The position numbers and the translations under genes were made by a program. From the NCBI GenBank assembly GCA_902790595.1, contig CADASL010000006.1, positions 186,001-250,000 on the forward strand: a DNA stretch of 64,000 nt, given 5' to 3'. The stretch is from an uncultured Bacteroidales bacterium (GTDB lineage Bacteria; Bacteroidota; Bacteroidia; Bacteroidales; SZUA-534). Shown here piece after piece: positions 24,406-32,738 of the stretch (position 1 is the stretch's first letter; every line of letters begins with the position of its first letter). The notes beneath the pieces are model-generated. The model made no database searches. It was not told the origin of the DNA and saw nothing but the letters and a program-made list of their open reading frames with translations.

Positions 24406-24729
24406 AAACTACTGAAAAACAGTCCGAAGGACTGAATTTGCATAACCGGCCGCAAGCGCAGTGCAGCCGCCGGTCAAAATATCATATAGGGCAACACTCT
24501 GAAAGAGTGAACTTTAAGAAGGTTCAGTCTTCCAGACTGCAATCTTGGTTGGTTGTTTCGCCACGGGTTGCGCTTCGCTTACCCGCGGTTATGAAAATAT
24601 TGTCTTTCAGACAATTACTTTATACGTAAAATTTAATTGTATGTCGAACTATAGTTAAAATGGACTAAACTTCTAAACTTTAAACTTTACACATTACACT
24701 TTATACATTAATCTTTAAACTATTTTAAA
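24406..24729. other. 324-bp intergenic region with GAA-loop hairpin repeats
   Basis: No convincing gene. A 75-codon frame starting in the regulator stop codon follows the palindromes and has no family resemblance. The region holds the palindromic cluster at 24420-24613 and degenerate TTTACAC/TAAACTT filler up to the DUF4412 gene. Confidence 0.65.
24420..24613. repeat. Cluster of short stem-GAA-stem palindromes
   Basis: CAGTCC-GAA-GGACTG (24420-24434), ACCGGC...GCCGGT (24445-24474), CACTCT-GAA-AGAGTG (24495-24509), CAGTCT-TCC-AGACTG (24525-24539), CGGGT...ACCCG (about 24565-24585) and TGTCT-TTC-AGACA (24601-24613). Stems differ in sequence but keep pairing, with the same three-base loop in either orientation. 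A related decayed piece lies at about 25468-25512. Confidence 0.8.
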
Positions 24730-25362
24730 ATGAAAAAGTTAGCATTATTTCTGATGATGGCTGCAATGTCAGCCGCAAGTGTGAGTGCTCAACCGGGCGG
24801 CTCAAAATCTGGTTTGCTTTTCGCCAACGCTTCAATCCCCGCCGACGCGCGCTGCGAGTTGAAGTCGGGCATAATCAAATTCGATGCTGTGACACAAGGC
24901 ATTAAAGTGGAAACCACGCAGTATTTCGACGACTACGGCAAGAAGCTGGCCGCGGTTGCCGTGGTGGACCAAGGAATGGTGAAAACCGAAACCAAAACGC
25001 TGCAGTTCGAAGATACCATTTACCAAATCAATGTGGCTATGAAGATGGGACAGAAAATCGTTTCACCCGAAAAGCCCATTAACTATCTGCAACTTACGCC
25101 CGATGTGATTGAAAAATACAAAATTCAGGAAGTGGGCACCGAAACCATTGCTGGCCGTCAGTGCAAGAGATATTCGGAGCAGATAACGCAGATGGGGCAG
25201 ACCGTCAACGTTGAGGTGTGGATATGGAAAGGCGTTGCGCTGAAATCGGTTATGAAGCTGGGCGACACGGAGATTATGAACCAAACCGCCACCGAAGTTC
25301 AGGAAAACGCCACTATCGACCCGAAAGAGTTCGTGGTTCCCGAAGGTGTGACAATGATGTAG
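24730..25362 (+). CDS. Secreted DUF4412-type protein
   Basis: 210-residue protein with a clear signal peptide (MKKLALFLMMAAMSAASVSAQ). The mature part matches the DUF4412 pattern: GIIKFDAVTQGIKVETTQYFDDYGKK, then GTETIAGRQCKRYSEQITQMGQTVNVEVWIWKGVALKSVMKL, a segment describing a beta-rich LolA/outer-membrane-lipoprotein-carrier-like fold. It is periplasmic or surface located. Function unknown. It stands alone after the exporter operon and is separated from it by the palindrome cluster. Confidence 0.78.
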   Translation: MKKLALFLMMAAMSAASVSAQPGGSKSGLLFANASIPADARCELKSGIIKFDAVTQGIKVETTQYFDDYGKKLAAVAVVDQGMVKTETKTLQFEDTIYQINVAMKMGQKIVSPEKPINYLQLTPDVIEKYKIQEVGTETIAGRQCKRYSEQITQMGQTVNVEVWIWKGVALKSVMKLGDTEIMNQTATEVQENATIDPKEFVVPEGVTMM

Positions 25363-25709
25363 GAGTTAGATGGTTTTAGTCTTAAATCAGGAATAAACTT
25401 AAGCGCCTGATAACATAAGATTTAGAAAAACAACAGAAAAACCATAAACAACAACTACCATATATCCAATGTTCTGGAGGACTGAGCTTTAGACTCGGTT
25501 TTCCAGACTTGTTTTTTGTGTGTGCGTGTTTTTGCGTAATTCTGATTGGAGCAAGAATGCACGGCATATTATTGGTTCTGTGTTACAGGAACGAGAAAAT
25601 ACGGAAGTTTTTTCTTTGGGTAATGAACAACTTGCGTGTTAATTTGTTTGAGTTGGCAACTCTGAAAAATGAAAAGATATGGCTACATTTGCCTAAATCG
25701 AAATTGAAA
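25363..25709. other. 347-bp intergenic region before the glucosaminidase gene
   Basis: No gene seen. An in-frame upstream extension of the next gene exists but is low-complexity and lacks a signal peptide. The region contains a decayed copy of the hairpin repeats (GTTCTGGAGGACTGAG, AGACTCGG, TTCCAGACTTG at about 25471-25510) and the -7 box at 25684. Confidence 0.6.
25684..25691 (+). promoter_or_regulatory. -7 element TACATTTG
   Basis: TACATTTG matches TAnnTTTG and ends 18 bp before the ATG at 25710, giving a short leader and supporting that start over the longer upstream reading. Confidence 0.55.
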
Positions 25710-26666
25710 ATGCGGAAGTTTTTATTTGCAGTCGTTGGGCTGGTTATGATGCAGCAGACACTTGTTGCACAGCGTATTACACGCGAACAATATATAAATA
25801 AGTATAGCAAGATTGCCGTTCAGGAGATGAACCGTGTGGGAATCCCGGCCAGTATAACATTGGCACAGGGCATTTTAGAGTCCGGTGACGGTAACAGCTC
25901 GCTGGCGCGGAAGGCTAACAATCACTTCGGAATCAAATGCCATAAGGACTGGAAAGGCGAATCGATGTACCACGACGATGACCGTCCAAACGAGTGTTTC
26001 CGCTCGTACAAGGATGCAAATCAATCGTTTATCGACCACTCGGAGTTTCTTTGCACGCATCAGCGCTATGCGTTTTTGTTCGGCTACGGTACCACCGATT
26101 ACAAGAAGTGGGCAAAAGGCTTGAAAGAAGCCGGTTACGCCACCAGCAAAACCTACGCCGACCGTCTGATACAGATTATTGAGGAGAACAATCTGCACCG
26201 CTTCGACAAGAGTGTGCAGCCGGCCACAACACCCGAAAAGCAGACTGAGATTGCCGTCAAAACCAACAACTTCATCGAGGTTGATGTGAACGATATGGAG
26301 ATTTCGCCGTTCGGCAACATCAAAACAAACAACCGCACCGATTATGTTGAGGCTCTGCCGGGCGATAATATTGAGAAAGTGGCCGCACGTTACGAGCTGG
26401 AGCCGTGGCAGTTACGAATGTTCAACGAGCTCGATGCCAAGGCGAAGCTGAAAGTCGGGCAGCGTTTGTATATCAGCCGCAAACAGTCGAAAGCCGAAAA
26501 GCAATACAAGACTCACACTGTGAAGAAAGGCGAAACGATGCACGACATTGCCCAGCAGTACGCCATCCGCCTGAAAGCGCTCTACAAACTCAACCTGATG
26601 GAGGAAGGCACACAGCCGAAAGAAGGCGACACAATCCAGTTGAGGAAGAAGGCGAAGAAGAAATAA
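25710..26666 (+). CDS. Secreted glucosaminidase-domain protein with LysM domains
   Basis: 318-residue exported cell-wall hydrolase. A signal peptide (MRKFLFAVVGLVMMQQTLVAQ) is followed by a GH73-type glucosaminidase domain: YINKYSKIAVQEMNRVGIPASITLAQGILESGDGNSSLARKANNHFGIKC, with the likely catalytic E in ILESG. Two LysM modules bind peptidoglycan: YVEALPGDNIEKVAARYELEPWQLRMFN and HTVKKGETMHDIAQQYAIRLKALYKLN. It cleaves N-acetylglucosaminyl bonds of peptidoglycan, probably for cell division or remodelling. The start at 25710 gives the signal peptide directly. Confidence 0.93.
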   Translation: MRKFLFAVVGLVMMQQTLVAQRITREQYINKYSKIAVQEMNRVGIPASITLAQGILESGDGNSSLARKANNHFGIKCHKDWKGESMYHDDDRPNECFRSYKDANQSFIDHSEFLCTHQRYAFLFGYGTTDYKKWAKGLKEAGYATSKTYADRLIQIIEENNLHRFDKSVQPATTPEKQTEIAVKTNNFIEVDVNDMEISPFGNIKTNNRTDYVEALPGDNIEKVAARYELEPWQLRMFNELDAKAKLKVGQRLYISRKQSKAEKQYKTHTVKKGETMHDIAQQYAIRLKALYKLNLMEEGTQPKEGDTIQLRKKAKKK

Positions 26667-26700
26667 GTGGTGTTTTGTTGTAAAACAGATTTGTATTGTG

Positions 26701-26708
26701 TAACTTTG
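26701..26708 (+). promoter_or_regulatory. -7 element TAACTTTG of mntA-hepT
   Basis: TAACTTTG matches TAnnTTTG, 21 bp before the mntA ATG. A TTG about 20 bp upstream (in TTTTGTTG near 26676) could be the -33 box. Confidence 0.5.
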
Positions 26709-26729
26709 TTGTGAATCAAAAGATTGCAT

Positions 26730-27038
26730 ATGAGTACCAATCAGATACAAAAGACAATTGCCGATTATTTCAAGACTCAACCAGTTTTGAAAGCTTGGAT
26801 TTTTGGTTCGTTTGCTCGTGGTGAGGAGACACCGACAAGCGATATCGACATCCTTTTTGTACCTGACTATTCTGGCAAACCATTTACACTATTCACACAC
26901 GGTGGTATGTATATGGATTTGAAGGAGTTACTTGGCCGTGAAGTCGATTTGGTGGTCGATGGAACGCTTCGTTCGTATGCGGAGGAAAGTGCTAATCGCG
27001 ACAAAAAACTGATTTATGAGAGAAAGAGCGAGAGATAA
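26730..27038 (+). CDS. mntA: MNT-type nucleotidyltransferase antitoxin
   Basis: 102-residue minimal nucleotidyltransferase. The motif GSFARGEETPTSDIDIL (G at about residue 26, DxD at 38-40) is the GSx10DxD signature, and the third acidic residue is in LGREVDLVV. In described MntA/HepT pairs the antitoxin adds AMP to a tyrosine in the HEPN toxin and silences it. It overlaps the HEPN gene by 23 bp, the usual arrangement. The start ATG at 26730 is preferred; another in-frame start lies two codons upstream. Confidence 0.9.
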   Translation: MSTNQIQKTIADYFKTQPVLKAWIFGSFARGEETPTSDIDILFVPDYSGKPFTLFTHGGMYMDLKELLGREVDLVVDGTLRSYAEESANRDKKLIYERKSER

Positions 27039-27513
27039 AGGACGTTTGGAGGACATTGTTGAGTATTCGAACAATGTGTCGATGCTCATCGAAGGTTACT
27101 CTTTCGACAAACTTGTGGCCGACAAACGCACCTATTATTCCGTGATAAAAAATGTGGAAATTGTTGGCGAAGCGGCGTATATGCTCACTAACGATTTCAA
27201 AAAAGCGCATCCCGAAATTCCTTGGAAGGTTGTCCAAGGTATGCGACACGTTCTTGTCCACGATTACGCCACAATCGATGCGAAAGAACTCTACAACACA
27301 GCCATTAACGATATGCAGCCATTGCGTCAGCAAGTTGAGCGAATCATTTCCGAAACGGACTGGAACGAGTGGGCGTCCTCACCAGATAATGACGACACCA
27401 CTGATGATGGAAGTGTGACAATGGTTGTCCGTCGTATGAAAGCCGATGGTTTGTCTCTTGAGTTGATTAGTAAATACACAGGCTTAACGGCAGAGAAAAT
27501 CAAAGAGTTGTAA
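27016..27513 (+). CDS. hepT: HepT-type HEPN ribonuclease toxin with extra C-terminal tail
   Basis: 165-residue HEPN protein (DUF86 type). The active motif Rx4HxY is RHVLVHDY (R at about residue 77), including the tyrosine that the MNT partner modifies. The HEPN fold ends at about residue 118. The remainder is an acidic linker (SPDNDDTTDDGS) and a terminal segment VVRRMKADGLSLELISKYTGLTAEKIKEL. This segment resembles the C-terminal tail of Rpn/PD-(D/E)XK transposase-like proteins of Bacteroidota. Typical HepT proteins are 110-140 residues, so the tail is an addition. Confidence 0.9.
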   Translation: MRERARDKGRLEDIVEYSNNVSMLIEGYSFDKLVADKRTYYSVIKNVEIVGEAAYMLTNDFKKAHPEIPWKVVQGMRHVLVHDYATIDAKELYNTAINDMQPLRQQVERIISETDWNEWASSPDNDDTTDDGSVTMVVRRMKADGLSLELISKYTGLTAEKIKEL

Positions 27514-27567
27514 AATTTTCAAACCAAAATTTCTCAAAATTTCTCGCGAAGTGATACCATTTTCAAA

Positions 27568-28545
27568 TCAACTAAATCTCAACTCGCATCCTTCCGTCTT
27601 GAATCCGCGCAGAAAATCAGCCAAAGGCATACGTTTTTTGCCTGCCAGTTGGACATCGCCGAGCGCGATTGTGCCGCCTTCGACATACACCTTAATATAA
27701 CTTTTCCCGTCGGTGCTAACCTTTCCTAGCGGTTGGTTGTGAGTGCATTGCTCAAACCGACCATTGTAGATTTTCATTGGCAGCGGTTCTTCGTTATCTT
27801 TCTGCAGATTGCTGAAGGCGGCAGGATAGGGGCTTAGCCCGCGTATTTGGTTGATAATGGTGGCAGGTTCGGCGTTCCAGTCGATGCGGCAGTCGTCTTT
27901 GAAGATTTTCGGTGCGCTTTTCAGAATGCCGTCGGCGGGCATCAGTTCGCTTTGCGGTGTGCCTTTGGTGTTGCCTGCGCAGATGGCTTCAACGGTGCGA
28001 ATCAGCAGTTGCGCGCCAACCACCATCAGGCGGTCGTGGATAGTTCCTACATTGTCATCGGGGCCGATGCTTATTTTCTCGTATTGCAGAATGTCGCCTG
28101 TGTCAATCTCGTGTTTCAGCAGGAAAGTGGTAACGCCCGTTTCGGTCTCGCCGTTCATAATGGCGCGGTTGATGGGCGCTGCGCCGCGATAGTTGGGTAG
28201 GAGCGATGCGTGTACGTTGATTGAGCCCAGCGGCGGCATACTCCACACGCTCTCGGGCAGCATTCGGAACGCTACAATCACTTGCAAATCAGCCTTCCAA
28301 CCACGCAGAGCCGACTGAAAACCTTCGTCTTTCAGTTTTTCGGGTTGCAGAACGGGCAGACCTTGGCTCACGGCAAACTGCTTCACGGCGCTCTCGCTCA
28401 TTTTCTGTCCGCGGCCAGCGGGTTTGTCGGGCGTTGTTACCACGCCAACAACATTATATCCATTGTCAATCAGTGCTTTCAGGCTCTCAACCGCAAATTC
28501 CGGCGTGCCCATAAAAACTATTCTCAGTGACTCTTTTGTATACAT
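27568..28545 (-). CDS. fmt: Methionyl-tRNA formyltransferase
   Basis: 325-residue enzyme that formylates initiator Met-tRNA using 10-formyl-tetrahydrofolate. The start reads LRIVFMGTPEFAVESLKALI, the folate loop region is NVHASLLPNYRGAAPINRAIMNGE with the catalytic N-H-D triad (D in LKHEIDTGDILQ), and the C-terminal OB-fold domain contains NQIRGLSPYPAAF. All are diagnostic of Fmt. It is convergent with hepT and has no operon partner. Confidence 0.96.
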   Translation of the reverse strand: MYTKESLRIVFMGTPEFAVESLKALIDNGYNVVGVVTTPDKPAGRGQKMSESAVKQFAVSQGLPVLQPEKLKDEGFQSALRGWKADLQVIVAFRMLPESVWSMPPLGSINVHASLLPNYRGAAPINRAIMNGETETGVTTFLLKHEIDTGDILQYEKISIGPDDNVGTIHDRLMVVGAQLLIRTVEAICAGNTKGTPQSELMPADGILKSAPKIFKDDCRIDWNAEPATIINQIRGLSPYPAAFSNLQKDNEEPLPMKIYNGRFEQCTHNQPLGKVSTDGKSYIKVYVEGGTIALGDVQLAGKKRMPLADFLRGFKTEGCELRFS

Positions 28546-28552
28546 ATTTATT

Positions 28553-28624
28553 CTGTTTAATCGGTGAACTGTTTAATCGGTGAATTGTTGTTTGGGACTA
28601 CGGACATCAGACTTCAGACAACAG
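28553..28624. repeat. Composite dispersed repeat (TGTTTAATCGGTGAA x2 plus ACTTCAGACAACAG)
   Basis: TGTTTAATCGGTGAA occurs twice in tandem (period 17) at 28553-28587, then TTGTTTGGGACTACGGAC and CAGACTTCAGACAACAG. The same blocks in the same order occur at 56879-56955. The two loci share a mobile or duplicated intergenic sequence. Confidence 0.75.
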
Positions 28625-28660
28625 TCGACACCTGAATCCCAAACCCCAACCTTATTCCAC

Positions 28661-28688
28661 AAAAAAGGCCGCACGCAGCAGCCTTTCT
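28661..28688 (-). terminator. Terminator of the GH16-like gene
   Basis: On the minus strand AAAGGC-TGCTGCGTGCG-GCCTTTTTT gives a 6-bp GC-containing stem and a T-run, 20 bp past the stop codon. Confidence 0.7.
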
Positions 28689-28707
28689 CTATTCTATCGT
28701 ATTGATA

Positions 28708-30402
28708 TTATGCTTTTTCGTAGCAGCGTACCCAGTCAATTTGGAATGCCGACGGCAGTTGCGCGTTGTCGGCGTTCTTGTTCAAACCGGCAGAGAACAT
28801 CACAAACAGCGGCTCTTGCGGAACTGCGTTTGTTGTCGATGCCACTTCAACGTTGTTGATTTTCCAGGTGATTTTGTTGGCTTCCCACTCAACCGAGTAG
28901 ATGAAAAAGTCCTTGCCTAGAGCCGAACCGCCCAGTTTTGTTCCGGCGGCCTTGCCGTTGTTGTAAGCCGACATCTGCATTGAGCCTTTCTTGCCCACAT
29001 TGAATTTGAAGACATCGATTTGCGGCTCTTTCTTTTCGCCTTTCAGCCAGAATGCCTGATAAACAGGATTTTCTGCGTCAATTTTGATTTTTGCTTCAAA
29101 CTTGCCGTTTTGCTGGCGGAAGCTGTTGGCGGTGCTCAGCATTCCCGATGTGTAGTCGAAATCTTGAGTGAGGAATCCGTGTTTCGCGTCCCAAACCTTG
29201 CCAGTGGCTTTCTCTTTCTTGGTGACGATGCTCAACACCGAGTTTTTGATGTCAACATTCTTGTTATCAGTGTAATACTGCTTGTCGCCGGCCAGAACGT
29301 AGCGGTCGTTCAGCACCATCTTGCCCATAAAGAAGCAGTTCATCCATTTCGATTCATCGACCTTGCCGTCAGCAAAATCGTCTTCGAATGTCAGATTCCA
29401 CGCTTTCAGTTCGTCGAATTTGTTGGAATTAACCGTTGCCTGATACCATTTAATGTTTTCAGAATTTTTCAGCGTCTCAAACTCGCGCTCTTTAGCGGCT
29501 TCTTCGCTTTGGCTAAAGCGGTTTTTGTCAAGCAGATAGGCTTTCTGAGTCTTGAACTCATCGCTGTTCACGAATGTCTCAAGCTCGTTGTATTCGTTGA
29601 GCAGGGCAGAGCCTTCGGTTCCGCAGAACATCTTGTACTGCTTGCTCGCCTGAAATTTCTTCCAGAACTTGATTTCGCCGTTTGCCTCAAGGTTTTTCAA
29701 TTCTTCTTCGAGATTGAAATACTTTGAGTTACGATAGTTCATCGCCTCAAGATTGCGCTCGTAGTCGGCAGCCGTAACGTGAGCCTCAAGCTCGCGGAAG
29801 CTGTCCCATTTGCCCGAATCGACAAAATTCTTAAGCCCGAAATTCTTTGAAAGCGCTTCCGACTCCTTGAGCTCAGCTTCGGCGATTTTGGCCTTTGCCA
29901 TCAACTTCAGCACGCCCTTAACTTCAGACGATTTTTTCAGTTTTTTATAGGTTGCGGCTTTCGCTTTTTCTTCTTCGTAAGCCTTGTCAATCTCTATTTT
30001 GTTGTTTTTGTGCTCGGCAGAGTTAACAGTCTCTGTCAATTCAAGATAGCGCTTAACGGTGTCCGAATCTTTGATTCGCAGGAACGATTTGTAGTCATCG
30101 GAACCGAGAACCTTGAAATAGTTGACAATCTGTTTGTCTTTCTTCAGCGCGGCGAATTTTTTCTCTTTGGCGCAATAGTCCGACGAAGGGTAGTTCAGAG
30201 CCGTGATTTCGGCCTTTTTCTTCTTGAAATCGGCAGATTCCACAAATTCGTTCAACTCATTGAACTTCTTCAACTCATCCGATTCTTTATATTCATTCAG
30301 CTTGTTGAATTCGGCAATCAGCTGGTTGCGTTCTTCTTCAATTTTCTCTGTCTTTGGTAGAAACCCGAACGCCAGGCGTAGGGCGAAACTGAAATTAGCC
30401 AT
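28708..30402 (-). CDS. GH16-fold protein with helical repeat N-terminus and missing catalytic glutamates
   Basis: 564-residue protein without a signal peptide. Residues about 15-350 are charged, helix-forming and composed of at least three units of about 75-80 residues with words such as LNEFVESADFKKKKAEI, LEAHVTAADYERNLEAM and LETFVNSDEFKTQKAYL. From about residue 352 (WNLTFEDDFADGKVDESKW) a GH16/laminarinase jelly roll follows to the end (AFQIDWVRCYEKA). The GH16 catalytic motif ExDxxE appears as QIDVFK (about 460-465), so both glutamates are replaced and the domain is probably a non-hydrolytic glycan binder. The ATG at 30402 is preferred, with a -7 box 28 bp upstream. Confidence 0.85.
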   Translation of the reverse strand: MANFSFALRLAFGFLPKTEKIEEERNQLIAEFNKLNEYKESDELKKFNELNEFVESADFKKKKAEITALNYPSSDYCAKEKKFAALKKDKQIVNYFKVLGSDDYKSFLRIKDSDTVKRYLELTETVNSAEHKNNKIEIDKAYEEEKAKAATYKKLKKSSEVKGVLKLMAKAKIAEAELKESEALSKNFGLKNFVDSGKWDSFRELEAHVTAADYERNLEAMNYRNSKYFNLEEELKNLEANGEIKFWKKFQASKQYKMFCGTEGSALLNEYNELETFVNSDEFKTQKAYLLDKNRFSQSEEAAKEREFETLKNSENIKWYQATVNSNKFDELKAWNLTFEDDFADGKVDESKWMNCFFMGKMVLNDRYVLAGDKQYYTDNKNVDIKNSVLSIVTKKEKATGKVWDAKHGFLTQDFDYTSGMLSTANSFRQQNGKFEAKIKIDAENPVYQAFWLKGEKKEPQIDVFKFNVGKKGSMQMSAYNNGKAAGTKLGGSALGKDFFIYSVEWEANKITWKINNVEVASTTNAVPQEPLFVMFSAGLNKNADNAQLPSAFQIDWVRCYEKA

Positions 30403-30429
30403 ATTTCTTCTTTTGTAATTACAAGTCCA

Positions 30430-30437
30430 CAAATATA
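30430..30437 (-). promoter_or_regulatory. -7 element TATATTTG of the GH16-like gene
   Basis: Minus-strand TATATTTG, 27 bp upstream of the chosen ATG at 30402. It supports that start rather than the in-frame codon ten residues upstream. Confidence 0.5.
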
Positions 30438-30567
30438 GCCGATTTATGTTTGGTTTTTCGGTGAGATTTGAAAAATGTGCCTTTTGCGTGCTTTTTCAAT
30501 TTTAAGTTGACAAATAATACGGCTTTTTATATTTTAGCCTATTGTTGAACTTTTCAGCGATGCGATT

Positions 30568-32604
30568 ATGAAGACACCGAAAATTGTTAAAGACGACCCC
30601 TGGTTGAATCCTTATAAGGATGTGATTGTCAAACGAATGCAGAATTGTGCCGAGACTGAGGCGAAACTCACGGGAAACGGCAAGACAACTCTCTTCGATT
30701 TTGCCAACGGCCATTTGTTTTACGGCACTTTCTGCGACGGACAGACCACAACCATTCGCGAGTGGCTGCCGAACGCTATGCGCGTGACGCTCATTGGCGA
30801 TGTGAATGGCTGGCAGGAGAGTCACGATTTCGACTTCAAACCGCTGACCGACGGAAACTGGGAGTTGCAATTGCCTGCCGACCGTTTCGGGCACGGCTCG
30901 CTGTTCCGCCTGAAGGTTTACTGGAGCGGCGGCGAGGGCGAGCGCATTCCTGCCTGGTCGCGCCGAGTGGTGCAAGACCCGCAGACCAATGTCTTCAGCG
31001 CGCAGGTATGGTGTCCGCCCGAGCCCTACGAGTGGAAGTGCAAGGAGCGCCCCAAGGCAACCGAACCGTTTATCTACGAGGTGCATATTGGAATGTCGGG
31101 CGAGAAGGAGGGCGTGACAACCTTCAATGAGTTCCGTCAGAACGTGCTGCCGCGAGTGGTCAAACTGGGCTACAACACCATTCAGATGATGGCCATTCAG
31201 GAGCACCCTTACTACGGCTCGTTCGGCTATCACGTGTCGAGTTTCTTCGCCGTGTCGTCAAGGTTCGGCACGCCCGACGATTTGAAGGCGCTTATCGATG
31301 AATGTCACGCGCAGGGCATTCGTGTGGTGATGGATTTGGTCCATTCGCACGCTGTGAAAAACGTCAACGAGGGCCTGGGCCTGTACGACGGAACCCGCTA
31401 TCAGTTCTTCCATAGCGGCGACCGCGGCGTCCACCCCGCGTGGGATTCCTACTGCTTCAACTACGGCAAGGGCAACGTTATCCACTTTCTGCTCTCGAAC
31501 ATAAAATTCTGGCTCGACGAGTACCATTTCGACGGCTTCCGCTTCGACGGCGTGACAAGTATGATTTACCTGAATCACGGTCTGGGCGAGGATTTCACGT
31601 CGTATGAACTATATTTTAATGGTGCGCAGGACGAGGACGCCATTACCTATCTGATGCTTGCCAACAAACTAATCAAGCAGGTGAACCCCGATGCCATTTC
31701 GATTGCCGAGGAGATGAGCGGCTATCCTGGCCTGGCAATGCGGTTGGAGGATGGCGGTGTCGGGTTCGATTACCGTCTGGCGATGGGAATCCCCGATATG
31801 TGGATTAAAGTGCTGAAAGAGAGTGCGAACGATGAGTCGTGGGATTTGGGGCACATTTACCACGAACTGACTTCGAAACGCGCCGACGAGCGCACCATTT
31901 CGTATGCCGAATCGCACGACCAAGCGCTGGTGGGCGACAAGACAATCGCTTTTTGGCTGATGGATAAAGAGATGTATTTCAATATGTTGGTAACGTCGCA
32001 GAACCTGCAAATCGACCGCGGAATTGCCCTTCACAAGATGATTCGGCTGCTCACAATGGCCACGGCAGGCGGCGGCTATCTGAACTTTATGGGCAACGAG
32101 TTTGGCCACCCCGAGTGGATTGATTTCCCCCGCGAGGGCAACAACTGGTCGTACAAATACGCGTTGCGCCAATGGAGTCTGGTTGACCGCGAAGACTTGA
32201 AATACAAGTATTTGAATGAATTCGACATTGAAGCCGTGCACCTTCTGCGCGACCGCCATTTGCTGAGCGTTTTCCCGTTCTATGCGCAGATGGTCGATGA
32301 CAACGACAAGGTGCTGGCCTTCACCCGCGCCGATTTGCTGTTCGTCTTCAATTTCCACCCGACAAAGAGTTACACAAACTTCGAAATACCTGTGCTTCAG
32401 GGCAAATACAAGATTCTGTTCAGCACCGATGAGTTGCGTTTTGGCGGTTTCGGCCGTATCGATGAGTCGATGACATACCCCACAACCGTGGCCAGCGTCG
32501 ACGACAAGTCGGTTATCCGCCTTTACATTCCCGCCCGCTCGGCAATTGTGCTGCAGCGGCAGTTCATACCCAACGTTTATCAGCGCTTGCGCGGAATGAA
32601 GTGA
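30568..32604 (+). CDS. glgB: 1,4-alpha-glucan branching enzyme (eukaryote-like GH13_8)
   Basis: 678-residue branching enzyme that makes alpha-1,6 branches in glycogen. An N-terminal CBM48 (TTTIREWLPNAMRVTLIGDVNGWQ) precedes the GH13 barrel. Conserved regions are VVMDLVHSHAVKN, HFDGFRFDGVTSMIY (nucleophile D), SIAEEMSGYPG (acid E) and SYAESHDQALVGDK. The sequence type resembles the eukaryotic/GH13_8 branch rather than the E. coli-type GlgB. With malQ and the GH13 gene at 34 kb it supports glycogen synthesis and turnover. Expression may start from TATATTTT at 30528 with a TTG 18 bp upstream. Confidence 0.94.
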   Translation: MKTPKIVKDDPWLNPYKDVIVKRMQNCAETEAKLTGNGKTTLFDFANGHLFYGTFCDGQTTTIREWLPNAMRVTLIGDVNGWQESHDFDFKPLTDGNWELQLPADRFGHGSLFRLKVYWSGGEGERIPAWSRRVVQDPQTNVFSAQVWCPPEPYEWKCKERPKATEPFIYEVHIGMSGEKEGVTTFNEFRQNVLPRVVKLGYNTIQMMAIQEHPYYGSFGYHVSSFFAVSSRFGTPDDLKALIDECHAQGIRVVMDLVHSHAVKNVNEGLGLYDGTRYQFFHSGDRGVHPAWDSYCFNYGKGNVIHFLLSNIKFWLDEYHFDGFRFDGVTSMIYLNHGLGEDFTSYELYFNGAQDEDAITYLMLANKLIKQVNPDAISIAEEMSGYPGLAMRLEDGGVGFDYRLAMGIPDMWIKVLKESANDESWDLGHIYHELTSKRADERTISYAESHDQALVGDKTIAFWLMDKEMYFNMLVTSQNLQIDRGIALHKMIRLLTMATAGGGYLNFMGNEFGHPEWIDFPREGNNWSYKYALRQWSLVDREDLKYKYLNEFDIEAVHLLRDRHLLSVFPFYAQMVDDNDKVLAFTRADLLFVFNFHPTKSYTNFEIPVLQGKYKILFSTDELRFGGFGRIDESMTYPTTVASVDDKSVIRLYIPARSAIVLQRQFIPNVYQRLRGMK

Positions 32605-32684
32605 GGGAGTAGGCACTAGGCATTAGGCACTAGGTGTTAGGGATTAGGCAATGGGTGTTGGGAATTACGAATTTTGAATTTAGT

Positions 32685-32700
32685 CCCGATAATTATCGGG
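32685..32700. repeat. CCCGATAATTATCGGG palindrome, copy 3
   Basis: Perfect palindrome between glgB and the lipoprotein gene, next to TAGGCACTAGGCATTAGG-type filler and a GAATTACGAATTTTGAATT word that recurs inverted at about 56960-56985. Confidence 0.8.
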
Positions 32701-32738
32701 GTCAGAATAAATTGTTAGCAATTAAATATTTATTGGAT

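Noticed and set aside
24402..24629. 75-codon open frame overlapping the GntR stop codon
   Set aside because: It runs through the palindromic repeats, has no domain or signal features, and is better explained as non-coding repeat sequence.
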